Shown here in pieces: positions 46,954-55,657 of a stretch of 64,000 nucleotides of DNA (positions within the stretch are counted from its first letter, which is position 1; the number at the start of each line of letters is the position of its first letter). This DNA comes from Fulvia fulva (lineage: Eukaryota; Ascomycota; Dothideomycetes; Mycosphaerellales; Mycosphaerellaceae). Below the pieces are notes generated by a model that was not told the origin of the DNA, searched no databases, and saw only the letters and a program-made list of their open reading frames with translations. The stretch lies in the NCBI RefSeq assembly GCF_020509005.1, contig NC_063013.1, positions 1,798,001 through 1,862,000 of the forward strand, given 5' to 3'. The position numbers were made by a program, and so were the translations under genes.

Positions 46954-47385
46954 ATGGAATCCGAGCAGCAGAAAGCGATCGACTGCCACTTGAAGGAACT
47001 GGCCCATACCATGGCGGAGGCGATCAATTCGAGAGACTCCTCCTTCAGATCCCCAGCGTGGTCGCATGTCTCGTCAGATTTCGTCGCCGAGCCGGGCTTC
47101 TCAGAGTGGCCCAGGAGGACGACCAGCCTGGCCGAGTTCCTGTCCCGTTTCATAAGGCACACCGAGGCGCATCCTGAGTACAGCATGCGACTCACAGATG
47201 TGTCGACGCGGGTGAATGAAACGACTGGACGCGCATACGTTTGGGTGAGCCTGGACGCCATGGGCTTGCCGCCAGGAACGAGCCGACCCAACGTCGGGAC
47301 TTTGGACTTTATGTTTGGTGGCCATGGCTGGATCTGCGTGAAGTGGCAGTGCTTTCCTGGCCACTTCGTCGACGTCGGCCTCTGA
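46954..47385 (+). CDS. SnoaL-like (NTF2-fold) small protein
   Basis: 143 residues from MESEQQKAIDCHLKEL, the first ATG of the frame. The layout matches fungal SnoaL/NTF2-like proteins: an N-terminal helix pair (LKELAHTMAEAINSRD), a SPAWSHVSSDFVAEP loop, a second helix with EFLSRFIRHTEAHPEY, then three or four long beta strands (MRLTDVSTRVN, RAYVWVSLDAMGLP, GTLDFMFGGHGWICVKWQCF). Such folds occur in cyclases, isomerases and unknown proteins, so the activity cannot be set. It stands alone in a gene-poor stretch with no biosynthetic partner genes nearby. Confidence 0.65.
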   Translation: MESEQQKAIDCHLKELAHTMAEAINSRDSSFRSPAWSHVSSDFVAEPGFSEWPRRTTSLAEFLSRFIRHTEAHPEYSMRLTDVSTRVNETTGRAYVWVSLDAMGLPPGTSRPNVGTLDFMFGGHGWICVKWQCFPGHFVDVGL

Positions 47386-47581
47386 ACAAGTGTTGATGTA
47401 CAATGTACAATGCACAATGTACAGGACAGAGCAGACACGCGTAACCAACCGCAAATACGCTGACTAAGCGACGCGGCCACGCCTTCCTCAACTCATCCCA
47501 CCATCGACATCAACATCAACATCGTTACATGTAGTTACCACCACCAGTGAAACTTCTCTCGAGTCCCGACATAGCGACACG

Positions 47582-48067
47582 ATGGCCACGCCAGCTGCAG
47601 CAACGCTGCCTGCGGTCAATGCCTTCCCGGCGCCTTTCCCAGCACCCTCCAAATCAGCAGCTGGAGAAATCAACGGCACGCACACCGAAGTCACATCAAT
47701 CGCCTTCACAGACAAATTCGTCATTACCATTTCGCAGGCCGGCAAACTCGCTCACTGGGTTCACGTCCCAATCGCCGCCGCTTCAGCAGATCCGATGAAT
47801 CCTGGAATCATGTCGACATCATCCTCGGAGAACAACTTGCTGCCAATGAGCCACCTGACAGCGACTACCGTGCTGGGTGGCACGAAACGCGAGGATGAAG
47901 TGGTTGGACAGACGCTGGCTACGACCATTGCGAGCGCTATCTTGATGGCATCACCTAGCGAGGAACGACTCCTTGTGGTTGGTCTGGGCCTCAATGATGC
48001 TGCTGGCCATTTCACCGGCAGAGCACAGTTTGATGAGGCTGTGGGATTGGTGCTTGAAGTGCTGTGA
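47582..48067 (+). CDS. PBA3: Proteasome assembly chaperone 3 (PAC3/Pba3-like)
   Basis: 161 residues from MATPAAATLPAVNAFPAP. After an Ala/Pro-rich leader (about 30 residues) comes the PAC3 fold: TEVTSIAFTDKFVITISQAGKLAHWV, then LPMSHLTATTVLGG, VGQTLATTIASAIL, ERLLVVGLGL and the last helix FDEAVGLVLEVL. This matches human PSMG3, which with its partner helps build the proteasome alpha ring. Identification rests on the fold pattern and family segments read by eye, so it is good but not certain. Confidence 0.75.
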   Translation: MATPAAATLPAVNAFPAPFPAPSKSAAGEINGTHTEVTSIAFTDKFVITISQAGKLAHWVHVPIAAASADPMNPGIMSTSSSENNLLPMSHLTATTVLGGTKREDEVVGQTLATTIASAILMASPSEERLLVVGLGLNDAAGHFTGRAQFDEAVGLVLEVL

Positions 48068-48626
48068 GCTGACTCTCGGCAACCGAAATGTCGCCTTCAC
48101 GGTCAGCCTGCGTGACTTGTCCCACAGCTATGCATTGGCCGCACGAAGCGCTTCACTGCCGGTGACCCGCCTCCTACTGCCAGGCTGGACAAATCGCTGG
48201 CCAACGGGTTCCAACCTACTATATAGTGGGAAACAGACGTCAGGATGTTCAGTTGTGACGCCTGGGCAAACGGCACCAGGCTTCGCACACGAAGGCGGGC
48301 ATGACCCGTGTCATCAGGTACGCAGACGACCGACATGGTAGTCCTTGTCACGGGTCTCAATGCAGACGAATGGCGAAACAGTCGCGCTGTATCTGCATGG
48401 GCCTCGCGGGATAGCGAGTCCATCTCACTGCAGGTTTCGATACAGGACGGGAAAGTCCCAAGAAAGGGAAACGATCACAAGAATCGGTCGACAAGCAGTC
48501 CTGGCTAAGGACTGTATTCCATCATCCAATACTGGTTTTCTGCTACTGTTCCATGTATCCCTCGCAATGCCATTCCCCGTTCGTCTTCACCACTCCTAGC
48601 ATGCGGGCTGATGCTTCTCCATGCCT
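48068..48626. other. Intergenic, 559 bp
   Basis: 3' flanks of two convergent genes. No supported feature. Confidence 0.5.
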
Positions 48627-49076
48627 CTAGGCGACACCTGTCGAGCCGGTCTCCTTCACGACGAAGTTGGGCTTCTGTAACTTCGCGTGTTCACCTGTGG
48701 CGGCATATACCTTCTTCTCGCCCGTGTATCGGTACACGGCACCATGATTCGGCTTCTGCACCTCGTACTCAAGCTTGAGCTGATTCGTGGCCTTGACGAT
48801 GTAGGCTTTGATTCTCTGGGTATCACTGATTTTGCCGCAGTCGACGTAGTCTTTGGCGTCATTCACGTTACCGGAGCATTTCACTGGCTTCTTGACAGGC
48901 GGATGGTCGGGCCCAGATCCTTGCACAGCAACGTTGAAGCTCCAATCACAGCCAACTGTGCATCCAAAGACGAAGTTCGTAATTGTGAATTGGTTTGGTT
49001 TCGGCCCGGCTAGCTCCGATGGTACAGCTGCAGCAAGTGCTGCGCCGGCGAGGATGAGATAGTTGGTGAAGAGCAT
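48627..49076 (-). CDS. Small secreted cysteine-containing protein, effector candidate
   Basis: 149 residues in one exon. MLFTNYLILAGAALAAAVPS is a signal peptide with likely cleavage after AAAV or at PS. The mature part of about 130 residues has four Cys (GCTVGC, VKCSG, VDCGK), beta-strand-like alternation (FTITNFVFGC, SFNVAVQG, LKLEYEVQ) and no membrane helix. The pattern resembles Alt a 1-like or other small beta-sandwich secreted proteins, but this is not proven. It lies next to a transposon island, a common setting for effectors. A role in host interaction is inference. Confidence 0.7.
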   Translation of the reverse strand: MLFTNYLILAGAALAAAVPSELAGPKPNQFTITNFVFGCTVGCDWSFNVAVQGSGPDHPPVKKPVKCSGNVNDAKDYVDCGKISDTQRIKAYIVKATNQLKLEYEVQKPNHGAVYRYTGEKKVYAATGEHAKLQKPNFVVKETGSTGVA

Positions 49077-49650
49077 TGTGATGAGGCCGAAAGCTGGTAG
49101 TTGAGCTGTTGATCGATGTCCTGTTGTTTTAATGACTGGTTCGAGAAAGAGGATGTGGGCGCTGCGGTCTTGGGCGGAGCAGAACGCTCCATTTTATCTA
49201 CAGCGTCTTCGAGCAGCCGAAATACATTTTACATCCCGGCGGACCGATCATCCTGGCAAAATCCAGGTATAGAGCCAATAAGCCAACATCGATCTGGCGG
49301 CAGCTAAAAGCGCATTTTACTCGGCTGCATGAAGACGCTGTATGCCTACTGAGTTAATTCGCAATGAATAGCGAACGCAAGGTATCGTTGCAAATACGAG
49401 CGGCTTCGGGCTTGTGGGCCTAGAATCATCCCTTCGCACCTTTTGTCGGTCCAAGTCAGTGCGGAGGCCCCGTCTAAGTTTTGAACGTTGCTTGACAACG
49501 ACAGAGTCTGACTGGCACGACTGGTTCGGTCTGTCGCGGCATGGCTTGCACAGGCAATTTTGTGAACGTAATCCAGCTTAAAGCCCTGTAAGCAGGGTGA
49601 ATAGGTTTGTCAACGGAAATGCAAAGGGATAACTTGGAGTCGATTACGAG
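49077..49650. other. Intergenic with dispersed repeat
   Basis: Upstream region of the secreted-protein gene. From 49428 a dispersed repeat is present (listed separately); the first transposon begins at 49651. Confidence 0.5.
49428..49538 (+). repeat. Dispersed repeat, copy A
   Basis: 111 bp that match 63899-64000 at about 80-85 per cent, in the same orientation. The shared core includes the stretches AAGTCAGTGCGGA and CTAAGTTTTGAACGTTG. Confidence 0.85.
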
Positions 49651-50129
49651 GCCACAAGCTTCGCCGCACCCCAGCAATCGCCGCACCCCAGTGACTTTTT
49701 ATCATCAACACCACCAATATTGCTCATATCAACTTGACTGTTTTCCCAATGTGTTCGCAGCTATCTGTTTCCATATTGTGCATACTCATATCGCGTAAAA
49801 ACACGTTGTGTTGCCGAGAAGTTGGTGTTGACGCTTCGGCATGGGATTTTGGTGAGAGCCCCACCAAAGCTTCATGCGCCCGTGTCGAGATTCACGCGTT
49901 TCTTGCTTTCTCACCACCTCACCACATACAACAACACACCATGGAGCCCACTATTGTGCCCACAGGCTCTCAAATTCTGTATTCGAGATGCTATTCTGAG
50001 CAATTTGAGCTACATATCGTGTATTTTGAGCGTGTGTGGCAATTGATACAAGCCAGCAACACCATGTGTCGGAACGCGAGAATCCGAGCTGGGGTGCGGC
50101 GATTGCTGGGGTGCGGCGAAGCTTGTGGC
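49651..50129. mobile_element. Mutator-like miniature element (41-bp TIRs, 9-bp TSD)
   Basis: 479 bp. The 41 bp at 49651-49691 recur exactly inverted at 50089-50129. The 9-bp direct repeat GATTACGAG flanks both ends (49642-49650 and 50130-50138). Each arm holds two direct copies of TCGCCGCACCCCAG three bases apart. There is no transposase. TIR length and 9-bp duplication are those of Mutator-like elements, so this is a non-autonomous MULE. Confidence 0.9.
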
Positions 50130-50996
50130 GATTACGAGCAGTGCACGAAGCGCTTCCGACGTCACGCTGTCCGAGTTGAGAGGCTGCTACGAGATCTATA
50201 TCGGGAGTTGGATGTAGGTCGCCGGTAGTGGTTGCAAGGTGTGGAAAACCATGTCATTTGAAAGTAGTGCCTTACGGAGGAAGCTTGCAACACGAGTATC
50301 GGCGCTTATGTAGGGCAAGTTGATGCCCTGAATCAGTCATCGCAATCTCTCCTCCAATACTTATGAAGACTGTAACCCGCATTTCAACCCTGTAGCCGTC
50401 ATCTCACGCCACAAGGTTATGCTATCTTTTTACAGATTGTGTGAAGATACGAACAGTGAGGGTGTAGGGCCTTGTTGGAAAGTGCGAAGGGTCGATGACT
50501 AGGGCCTGCGGCTGGCATTCGTAGCCGCAACGCGTCTTCATTCCTTCACCTCACTCTCTGTCCTACAGCACACCACATACTCCTTCTTCTGCTACGACAC
50601 TTCAGCTGGAGAGACCAGCAACTTCTCGTACTTGTGGCCAACATGTTTCTCAACACGGAGTCAATTCGTCCTGAACACCCGATCACCCTACGAGCAAGTC
50701 ACCGAGCGTCATCTGCCATGTTATGTTGAGTATCATCCATGAGCGAGCAAGGAGCTGCTCTGAAGTAAAGTAGATCATACAATGGCCATGTACGGGATAA
50801 TGTGGTCCGGCTGTGTGCCATGCAACATTGCCAAAGCACAAGATCGATGGTGCACTTCACGCACGGCGAAGCAAGTCGTTGGGGTCAACACAGGAAAGAA
50901 GGCAAAGCGCCCACGACAACATCATCCTGTCTGCCTAGCCTGTATACAGCTTGGAGAATGCGCAAGTCTGTTCCGCTTGTGTTTGGCTCGCGAGTA
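50130..50996. other. Spacer between transposons, 867 bp
   Basis: Begins with the right-hand copy of the first target-site duplication (50130-50138). Otherwise GC content like the genes. No supported gene. Confidence 0.5.
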
Positions 50997-51470
50997 GAAC
51001 GCTAGCATAAACACCTGGTGCACTCGGCTTTCCCGGTCCGCTGAATCGCGAGTTTTCTAAAAAAATTCAGAAATTAAGATATAACTTCGTAGTATAGCTA
51101 GATGCGAGAATACAAATTTCTAGAAATATAGAACTAATATAGATCTATCGATAATTTGAGTTTCGTAATATTAAATACACTATAACTAGTAACTAGGAGT
51201 TATAGCTATATATACAAAAGTTTGTCGTAAATTCATCGACGTCGATAAGCGCTAAGACTTTGCTATTCTTTGCTCTCGGGAAAATAGACTCTTAGTATAT
51301 AGCATTTTAAGGCACGTATTAGATAACGTATATATAGGCGAGCATTTTAGTATATATATTACTATATATAAGCGCTTCGTTATCGCGTAATATACTGTTT
51401 TGTTTAAAACGTCGCGGTTTAACGCGACGATCGAGGAAGCCGAGTGCACTAGGTGTTTATGCTAGCGTTC
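50997..51470. mobile_element. AT-rich TA-flanked miniature element, RIP-like
   Basis: 474 bp. The ends read GAACGCTAGCATAAACACCT with an inverted near-copy at the right (one mismatch in the first 34 bp). TA is present on both sides (50995-50996, 51471-51472), as in Tc1/mariner or Fot-type insertions. The interior is very rich in TA steps and A/T compared with its surroundings, as expected after repeat-induced point mutation. It encodes nothing. Confidence 0.85.
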
Positions 51471-51870
51471 TATCACGCGTGGCTCTTGTCTTTCTGAGAC
51501 CTCGAACCATTCACCTCAACCGCTAGTGCAATCTGTTGACGCTGGTGGATTCTCCAAGTATAAATATTTTCCTTGCTCCCCGCTCCCTTTCTCTTGCTTT
51601 CCTCACGAGCAACGAACAGCAGAACTCCACACAATACTTCGAGCACCCGTCGCAGATAATAACATGGGAAAGACTCTGGGCAGGTGCTAATAGGCTCTTT
51701 CAGCGCGCACCCTGATCGGTGCCAAAAATGGCCGGGCGGGAAGAGAGAAGCCTGCGACGCTGATCCAACTTGACCGGCGCATTGATGTTCGTGATCGGCC
51801 TTGTGCGAAAGCTGCCACACGACTCGAGCGCCGGAAGATGAGGACACAGTCTAGCGGGACTCTCCTGGAC
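51471..51870. other. Spacer between transposons, 400 bp
   Basis: No supported gene. Its last nine bases (51862-51870) are the left target-site duplication of the next element. Confidence 0.5.
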
Positions 51871-52182
51871 CCTCGACACTTCCCCTAACCCCAGCTCGCC
51901 GACCTGACCCCACTTGATCATCAAATTCTTATCAAATTCTCATCAATGTCGACTATGTTGCACGTCGCCGTTGCGCCTCGGGGAGGGCACATTGGGGGGC
52001 CCCAACCCCTCCCTCGTGAGGGCCCCCCCTCCCACTCGTTGCCGGCTCGAGTGCGCGGAGAACAAAGATGCTAGGGGGTCTTTAAGGCGTAATGTGAAGT
52101 CGTAGTAGTATAAAGTGTCAATCAAAGTGTCGCCAAATGATGGGGTCAGTTCGGCGAGCTGGGGTCAGGGGAAGTGTCGAGG
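51871..52182. mobile_element. Second Mutator-like miniature element (42-bp TIRs, 9-bp TSD)
   Basis: 312 bp. Arms 51871-51912 and 52141-52182 are inverted repeats with two mismatches in 42 bp, starting CCTCGACACTTCCCC. The 9-bp duplication CTCCTGGAC lies on both sides (51862-51870 and 52183-52191). The interior has a G/C-rich palindrome (GGGGGGCCC with GGGCCCCCC, around 51993-52029). No open frame of note. Confidence 0.9.
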
Positions 52183-52388
52183 CTCCTGGACTGTTGAGCT
52201 CCGATGCTTCCTCGAATGTGTTGCTAGGCATGCTTGCTAGTGCTGTTTGCTAGGCATACTAGTTCGTGCTCGTCTTCCAGCCGATGGCGGCCGGGGTGGA
52301 CGACCCTCACCTTTTTCATCGTACCTTAGCTTGACGTGCTAGGCGGCGGAGAAGATCGTGCATCCCTCGTGTAATCTAATATCGACGA
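52183..52388. other. Short 3' flank of the PPR gene
   Basis: 206 bp from the transposon end to the PPR stop codon. Nothing recognised beyond the target-site duplication. Confidence 0.5.
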
Positions 52389-55361
52389 CTACAGTGCCTC
52401 AGCACTCGCCTCAGCCTGCAACAATGGGCTTCGCCTGGGATCACTCGGTAAGAGGTCCTCCGGCCTCGTGATACCCTCTTCTCTCAGCAAATCTGTCCCC
52501 TCGATGATGAATCTCCAGAAGTTTCGTTGCCCCATATGCTGACTCGCCCCACGACCCTCCCTCAGGCTGGATCTGACATCGTCCACCAACACTTTCAGTT
52601 GGTTCCATTCCTGTCTTTCGGCCAAAGCTCTCGACACCATCTCAAGGGCCCTCCAACCTGGCTTCTGCCCAGCTTGTCGACAGCGCTTCAGGAAACCGAG
52701 CGCCGTGCTGACGCCACCGGGTAGCAGTCGGTGATGAGTAGCATACCCTTCGATCATGCGGTCGTAGAAAACTGAGTCCACAGGCGCGCCATAACCCTTA
52801 TTCTGCGACTCAATATATTTCCAAAGTGCCTCCACCGCTGCAAGATCGGGTTGAGGTCGACGCTGGAAGTAGGAGCTCATCAAGATGGTGTAAATGTGGG
52901 TGGTTGGCTGAAGACCACGGACCACCATATGATTCATCACGGCAGCTGCACCTTCAGGATTGTCATAGCGTTTTAGAAGGCGATCTATTACGAGCGCGTA
53001 TCCTTTGACGTCAATGCCGGGCATTTTCGGGTTGTTGGTCTCTAGTGACTTGATGAATGACAGAACCTTCTCTTGCTGCTGCTTGTGGTCGAGACCTTCT
53101 AGGAAGCCACCTTCAAACAGTGCAGTCAGGAGCACGGTCCATGTTGCGCTGTCAGCTGCAACGCCCCTCTGCTGCATGTGGCGAAGGAGCTTCAATGCCT
53201 CGTCCGCTTGCTCGTACCGCATCGCCACATTCAATAAGACATTGTAAGTAGTGATGTCTGGTTCGACACCAAACGTTCGAGCCCATGTCAGTGCCTTTGG
53301 AATTTCTCCACGTTGACTTTGCGCAAGCGATGATACGGCAGAGTTGACAACAACCAGGCTCGGCCGGGGTACACCATCTACAGGGCCGGAGTACTTCGCG
53401 AGCAGTTCGGCTCCAAGGTTCTGATTCGTTGCCATCTCCTTTTTGCGTTCGCGGCTGGCGACCTTCATTTCTCGTGCCTTTGCAGCTGCCATCCATTCCT
53501 GTGCCATCTCATTCATTGCCTGAAATCCTTCTTTGACCAGCTGCAGCTTGATCAATCCATATATGCGGATTGACCAGGCGTGCTCATCTGGTTGCAGCCC
53601 AGCATTCCTCATCTTCTGCCAAAAGGCCTTCATGCCGCTCACATCTCGAACCGCTTGCGCCCCGCGCATCATCACGGAGTACGTCTTCACAGTCGGCGTG
53701 TATCCAGCCTGGATGACATGATTCCACACCTCGATGGCTGCCTTAGGGTTTCGGAGACTGAGGAAGGTCAGCATGAGGTGCTCGTAGAGCTCGAGAGGCA
53801 GCGCCTGTGAGTCAGCGCCACGTGAGCCTGCAAATGCGTATGTCTCGCGTTTTATCTTCTCTGCTAGTAGCATATCCTGTTGCGCTAGAGCGCGGGCCAG
53901 TCTCTTGTAATGGAGCAGCGCGAAGCGATCGGTCTGTGAGACATCCGATGTTGGCGCAGATTCCAATGCATCATGGTCTGGGTCAGCTTCTACTCCTGGT
54001 AATGAGTCTGCTGCTGAAGGAGGCGTGCTACCCTCCGCTCCGAATTCTGAGGCGTGACTCGGCCCTGGCAATTGCATGTGCTCAAGGTGTAACCTGTTGC
54101 CCATTTCTCGGTAGTATGCAAGCTCAGCAGGGTCGTCCTTCAGGGCAAACAGCTTCTCTTGAAAGCTGTACGGTGTCCGGGGCGCCGGTGCAATCTTAAG
54201 CAATTTCGATAGCAAATTGACAAAAGGCAATATGTCAGGCTCAGACGGCAGCGAACTTTTTGAGCGTTCCATGGAGCGCAGCAGTTCTAATGTGACCAAA
54301 GCAGAACTGGCATAGTCCGCGTTGCGTAGGATTTTAGCTGGATCTAATGTCGTCGAGGCAGACGATTGAGGCACTGGCACTAGCATGCCGAGCATCTGTT
54401 CAAACATGTGGTGCGACCGTGGCACCTGTTGATCGAACACAGTTCTAGATGGCAAGAAATCCCACCCTGATGTCTCCATGGCTGCGACTGTGGAGCCGCG
54501 TCTGAGGTGTCTTGCCATTGTCATCCTCCACATATTCACCAAACTTCTGACACCATTCACAAACGCGGTGTTGTTCTGGGTGTTCCCGGCCATGCTGCTG
54601 TGCAATTCAGCAAGACCGCTGCTCGCGTGCCAAAGCAAGGGTCGAACGATGGATGGTTTTGCTTCGCTAAAGGAGTGAATTAGCGTCAAAACATCCACTG
54701 GCGTTGGCTGTGTTTCCTCCGCTCTGCGTAACGATATGCCCTCGAGCCATTGCTTCGTAGAAAGGGTAAGGAGGCGCCGTAGGGATGGTTCGAAGTCGTC
54801 CACCCGGAAGAGAGTCTGCGCATCTTGCCGGCCTAAAGTACAGAGCTGCTTTGCTAAGCCCTGTAGTGCCGCCCATGCTTCTACCCACTGCTGACTCTGC
54901 ACCAAAGTAGCAAATTGCTGGGCCCCCGTATGCACCGTCGGCGGCAGCCTCGAGGCTCTTTTGTCAGTGACCTGCTTTTGATCGTATGTTTGGCGTTGCA
55001 CGCTGGAACTCTCGGTGAATTGTGGCCGTGGTCGCAGCTGTGATGTTCTCCTAGGCCCTTCGCCAGTAGCTTGAGACTGGATCGGATGCTCCAATTGGCC
55101 CAGAAGCTCCTCTGGCCTTAGCTCTTTGCCGCTGTATCTCCCTCGCGCAGTATTGCTCCTACTTTCGTTGGCCTCATGGCGTCCTGGAGTTCCCCTTCCA
55201 CCAGCGCCGACTTCCCCATCAAACAGCGATCCAATGCCCGCGCGGCCATGGCCATGCTGCTGCTGCTTCGTGTACGCAGGTTGTGACAGCAAGCGGCCAA
55301 TGCGCGGCTTTGGCACCAATAGTCGTGCTCTGCATGTCGAGCAGAGGTATGGACTTGCCAT
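52389..55361 (-). CDS. Mitochondrial pentatricopeptide-repeat protein
   Basis: 990 residues from MASPYLCSTCRARLLVPKPR; the open frame before it begins with GTG. The basic, Ser/Arg/Leu-rich start is a mitochondrial presequence. PPR units are visible from about 530 on: AAIEVWNHVIQAGYTPTVKTYSVMM, GMKAFWQKMRNAGLQPDEHAW, ITTYNVLLNVAMRYEQ and ALKLLRHMQQRGVAADSATW, then GAAAVMNHMVVRGLQPTTHIY and later ones. Each motif is about 35 residues. The N-terminal 130 residues are low complexity. Size and layout recall the fungal Pet309/Cya-5 group (cox1 mRNA translation), but this is not settled. Such proteins bind mitochondrial RNA. Confidence 0.88.
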   Translation of the reverse strand: MASPYLCSTCRARLLVPKPRIGRLLSQPAYTKQQQHGHGRAGIGSLFDGEVGAGGRGTPGRHEANESRSNTARGRYSGKELRPEELLGQLEHPIQSQATGEGPRRTSQLRPRPQFTESSSVQRQTYDQKQVTDKRASRLPPTVHTGAQQFATLVQSQQWVEAWAALQGLAKQLCTLGRQDAQTLFRVDDFEPSLRRLLTLSTKQWLEGISLRRAEETQPTPVDVLTLIHSFSEAKPSIVRPLLWHASSGLAELHSSMAGNTQNNTAFVNGVRSLVNMWRMTMARHLRRGSTVAAMETSGWDFLPSRTVFDQQVPRSHHMFEQMLGMLVPVPQSSASTTLDPAKILRNADYASSALVTLELLRSMERSKSSLPSEPDILPFVNLLSKLLKIAPAPRTPYSFQEKLFALKDDPAELAYYREMGNRLHLEHMQLPGPSHASEFGAEGSTPPSAADSLPGVEADPDHDALESAPTSDVSQTDRFALLHYKRLARALAQQDMLLAEKIKRETYAFAGSRGADSQALPLELYEHLMLTFLSLRNPKAAIEVWNHVIQAGYTPTVKTYSVMMRGAQAVRDVSGMKAFWQKMRNAGLQPDEHAWSIRIYGLIKLQLVKEGFQAMNEMAQEWMAAAKAREMKVASRERKKEMATNQNLGAELLAKYSGPVDGVPRPSLVVVNSAVSSLAQSQRGEIPKALTWARTFGVEPDITTYNVLLNVAMRYEQADEALKLLRHMQQRGVAADSATWTVLLTALFEGGFLEGLDHKQQQEKVLSFIKSLETNNPKMPGIDVKGYALVIDRLLKRYDNPEGAAAVMNHMVVRGLQPTTHIYTILMSSYFQRRPQPDLAAVEALWKYIESQNKGYGAPVDSVFYDRMIEGYATHHRLLPGGVSTALGFLKRCRQAGQKPGWRALEMVSRALAERQEWNQLKVLVDDVRSSLREGRGASQHMGQRNFWRFIIEGTDLLREEGITRPEDLLPSDPRRSPLLQAEASAEAL

Positions 55362-55657
55362 TGATTGATGAGCCACGCTATGTTACCATATCTTGGCCGT
55401 GAGCTCTTGCAGGCTGCAACACACCTCGGTGGTGCCCGCCGCACCTTCCCTGCGAAAGAGGTCCCTGTCGCGGCCACGTGGAGGCGGCAAGCCACATTTG
55501 TGACCGGCATCGTGTGCAACCAACCACGGCTCCACATTCCACATGATCGCAGCTCAGACATCCACTTCCTTTCATTCTCAATTCAAACATCACCTAACAT
55601 GATAAGCACGCAGTCATAATTCCAGTGCCCTGGGACCACCCACGCACGACCCACACC
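55362..55657. promoter_or_regulatory. Divergent promoter region of the PPR and phosphatase genes
   Basis: 296 bp between opposite start codons. No motif identified. Confidence 0.45.

Noticed and set aside
49734..50228. 164-codon frame across the first Mutator-like element
   Set aside because: It starts inside the element, crosses its right terminal repeat and flank, and has no transposase motif.
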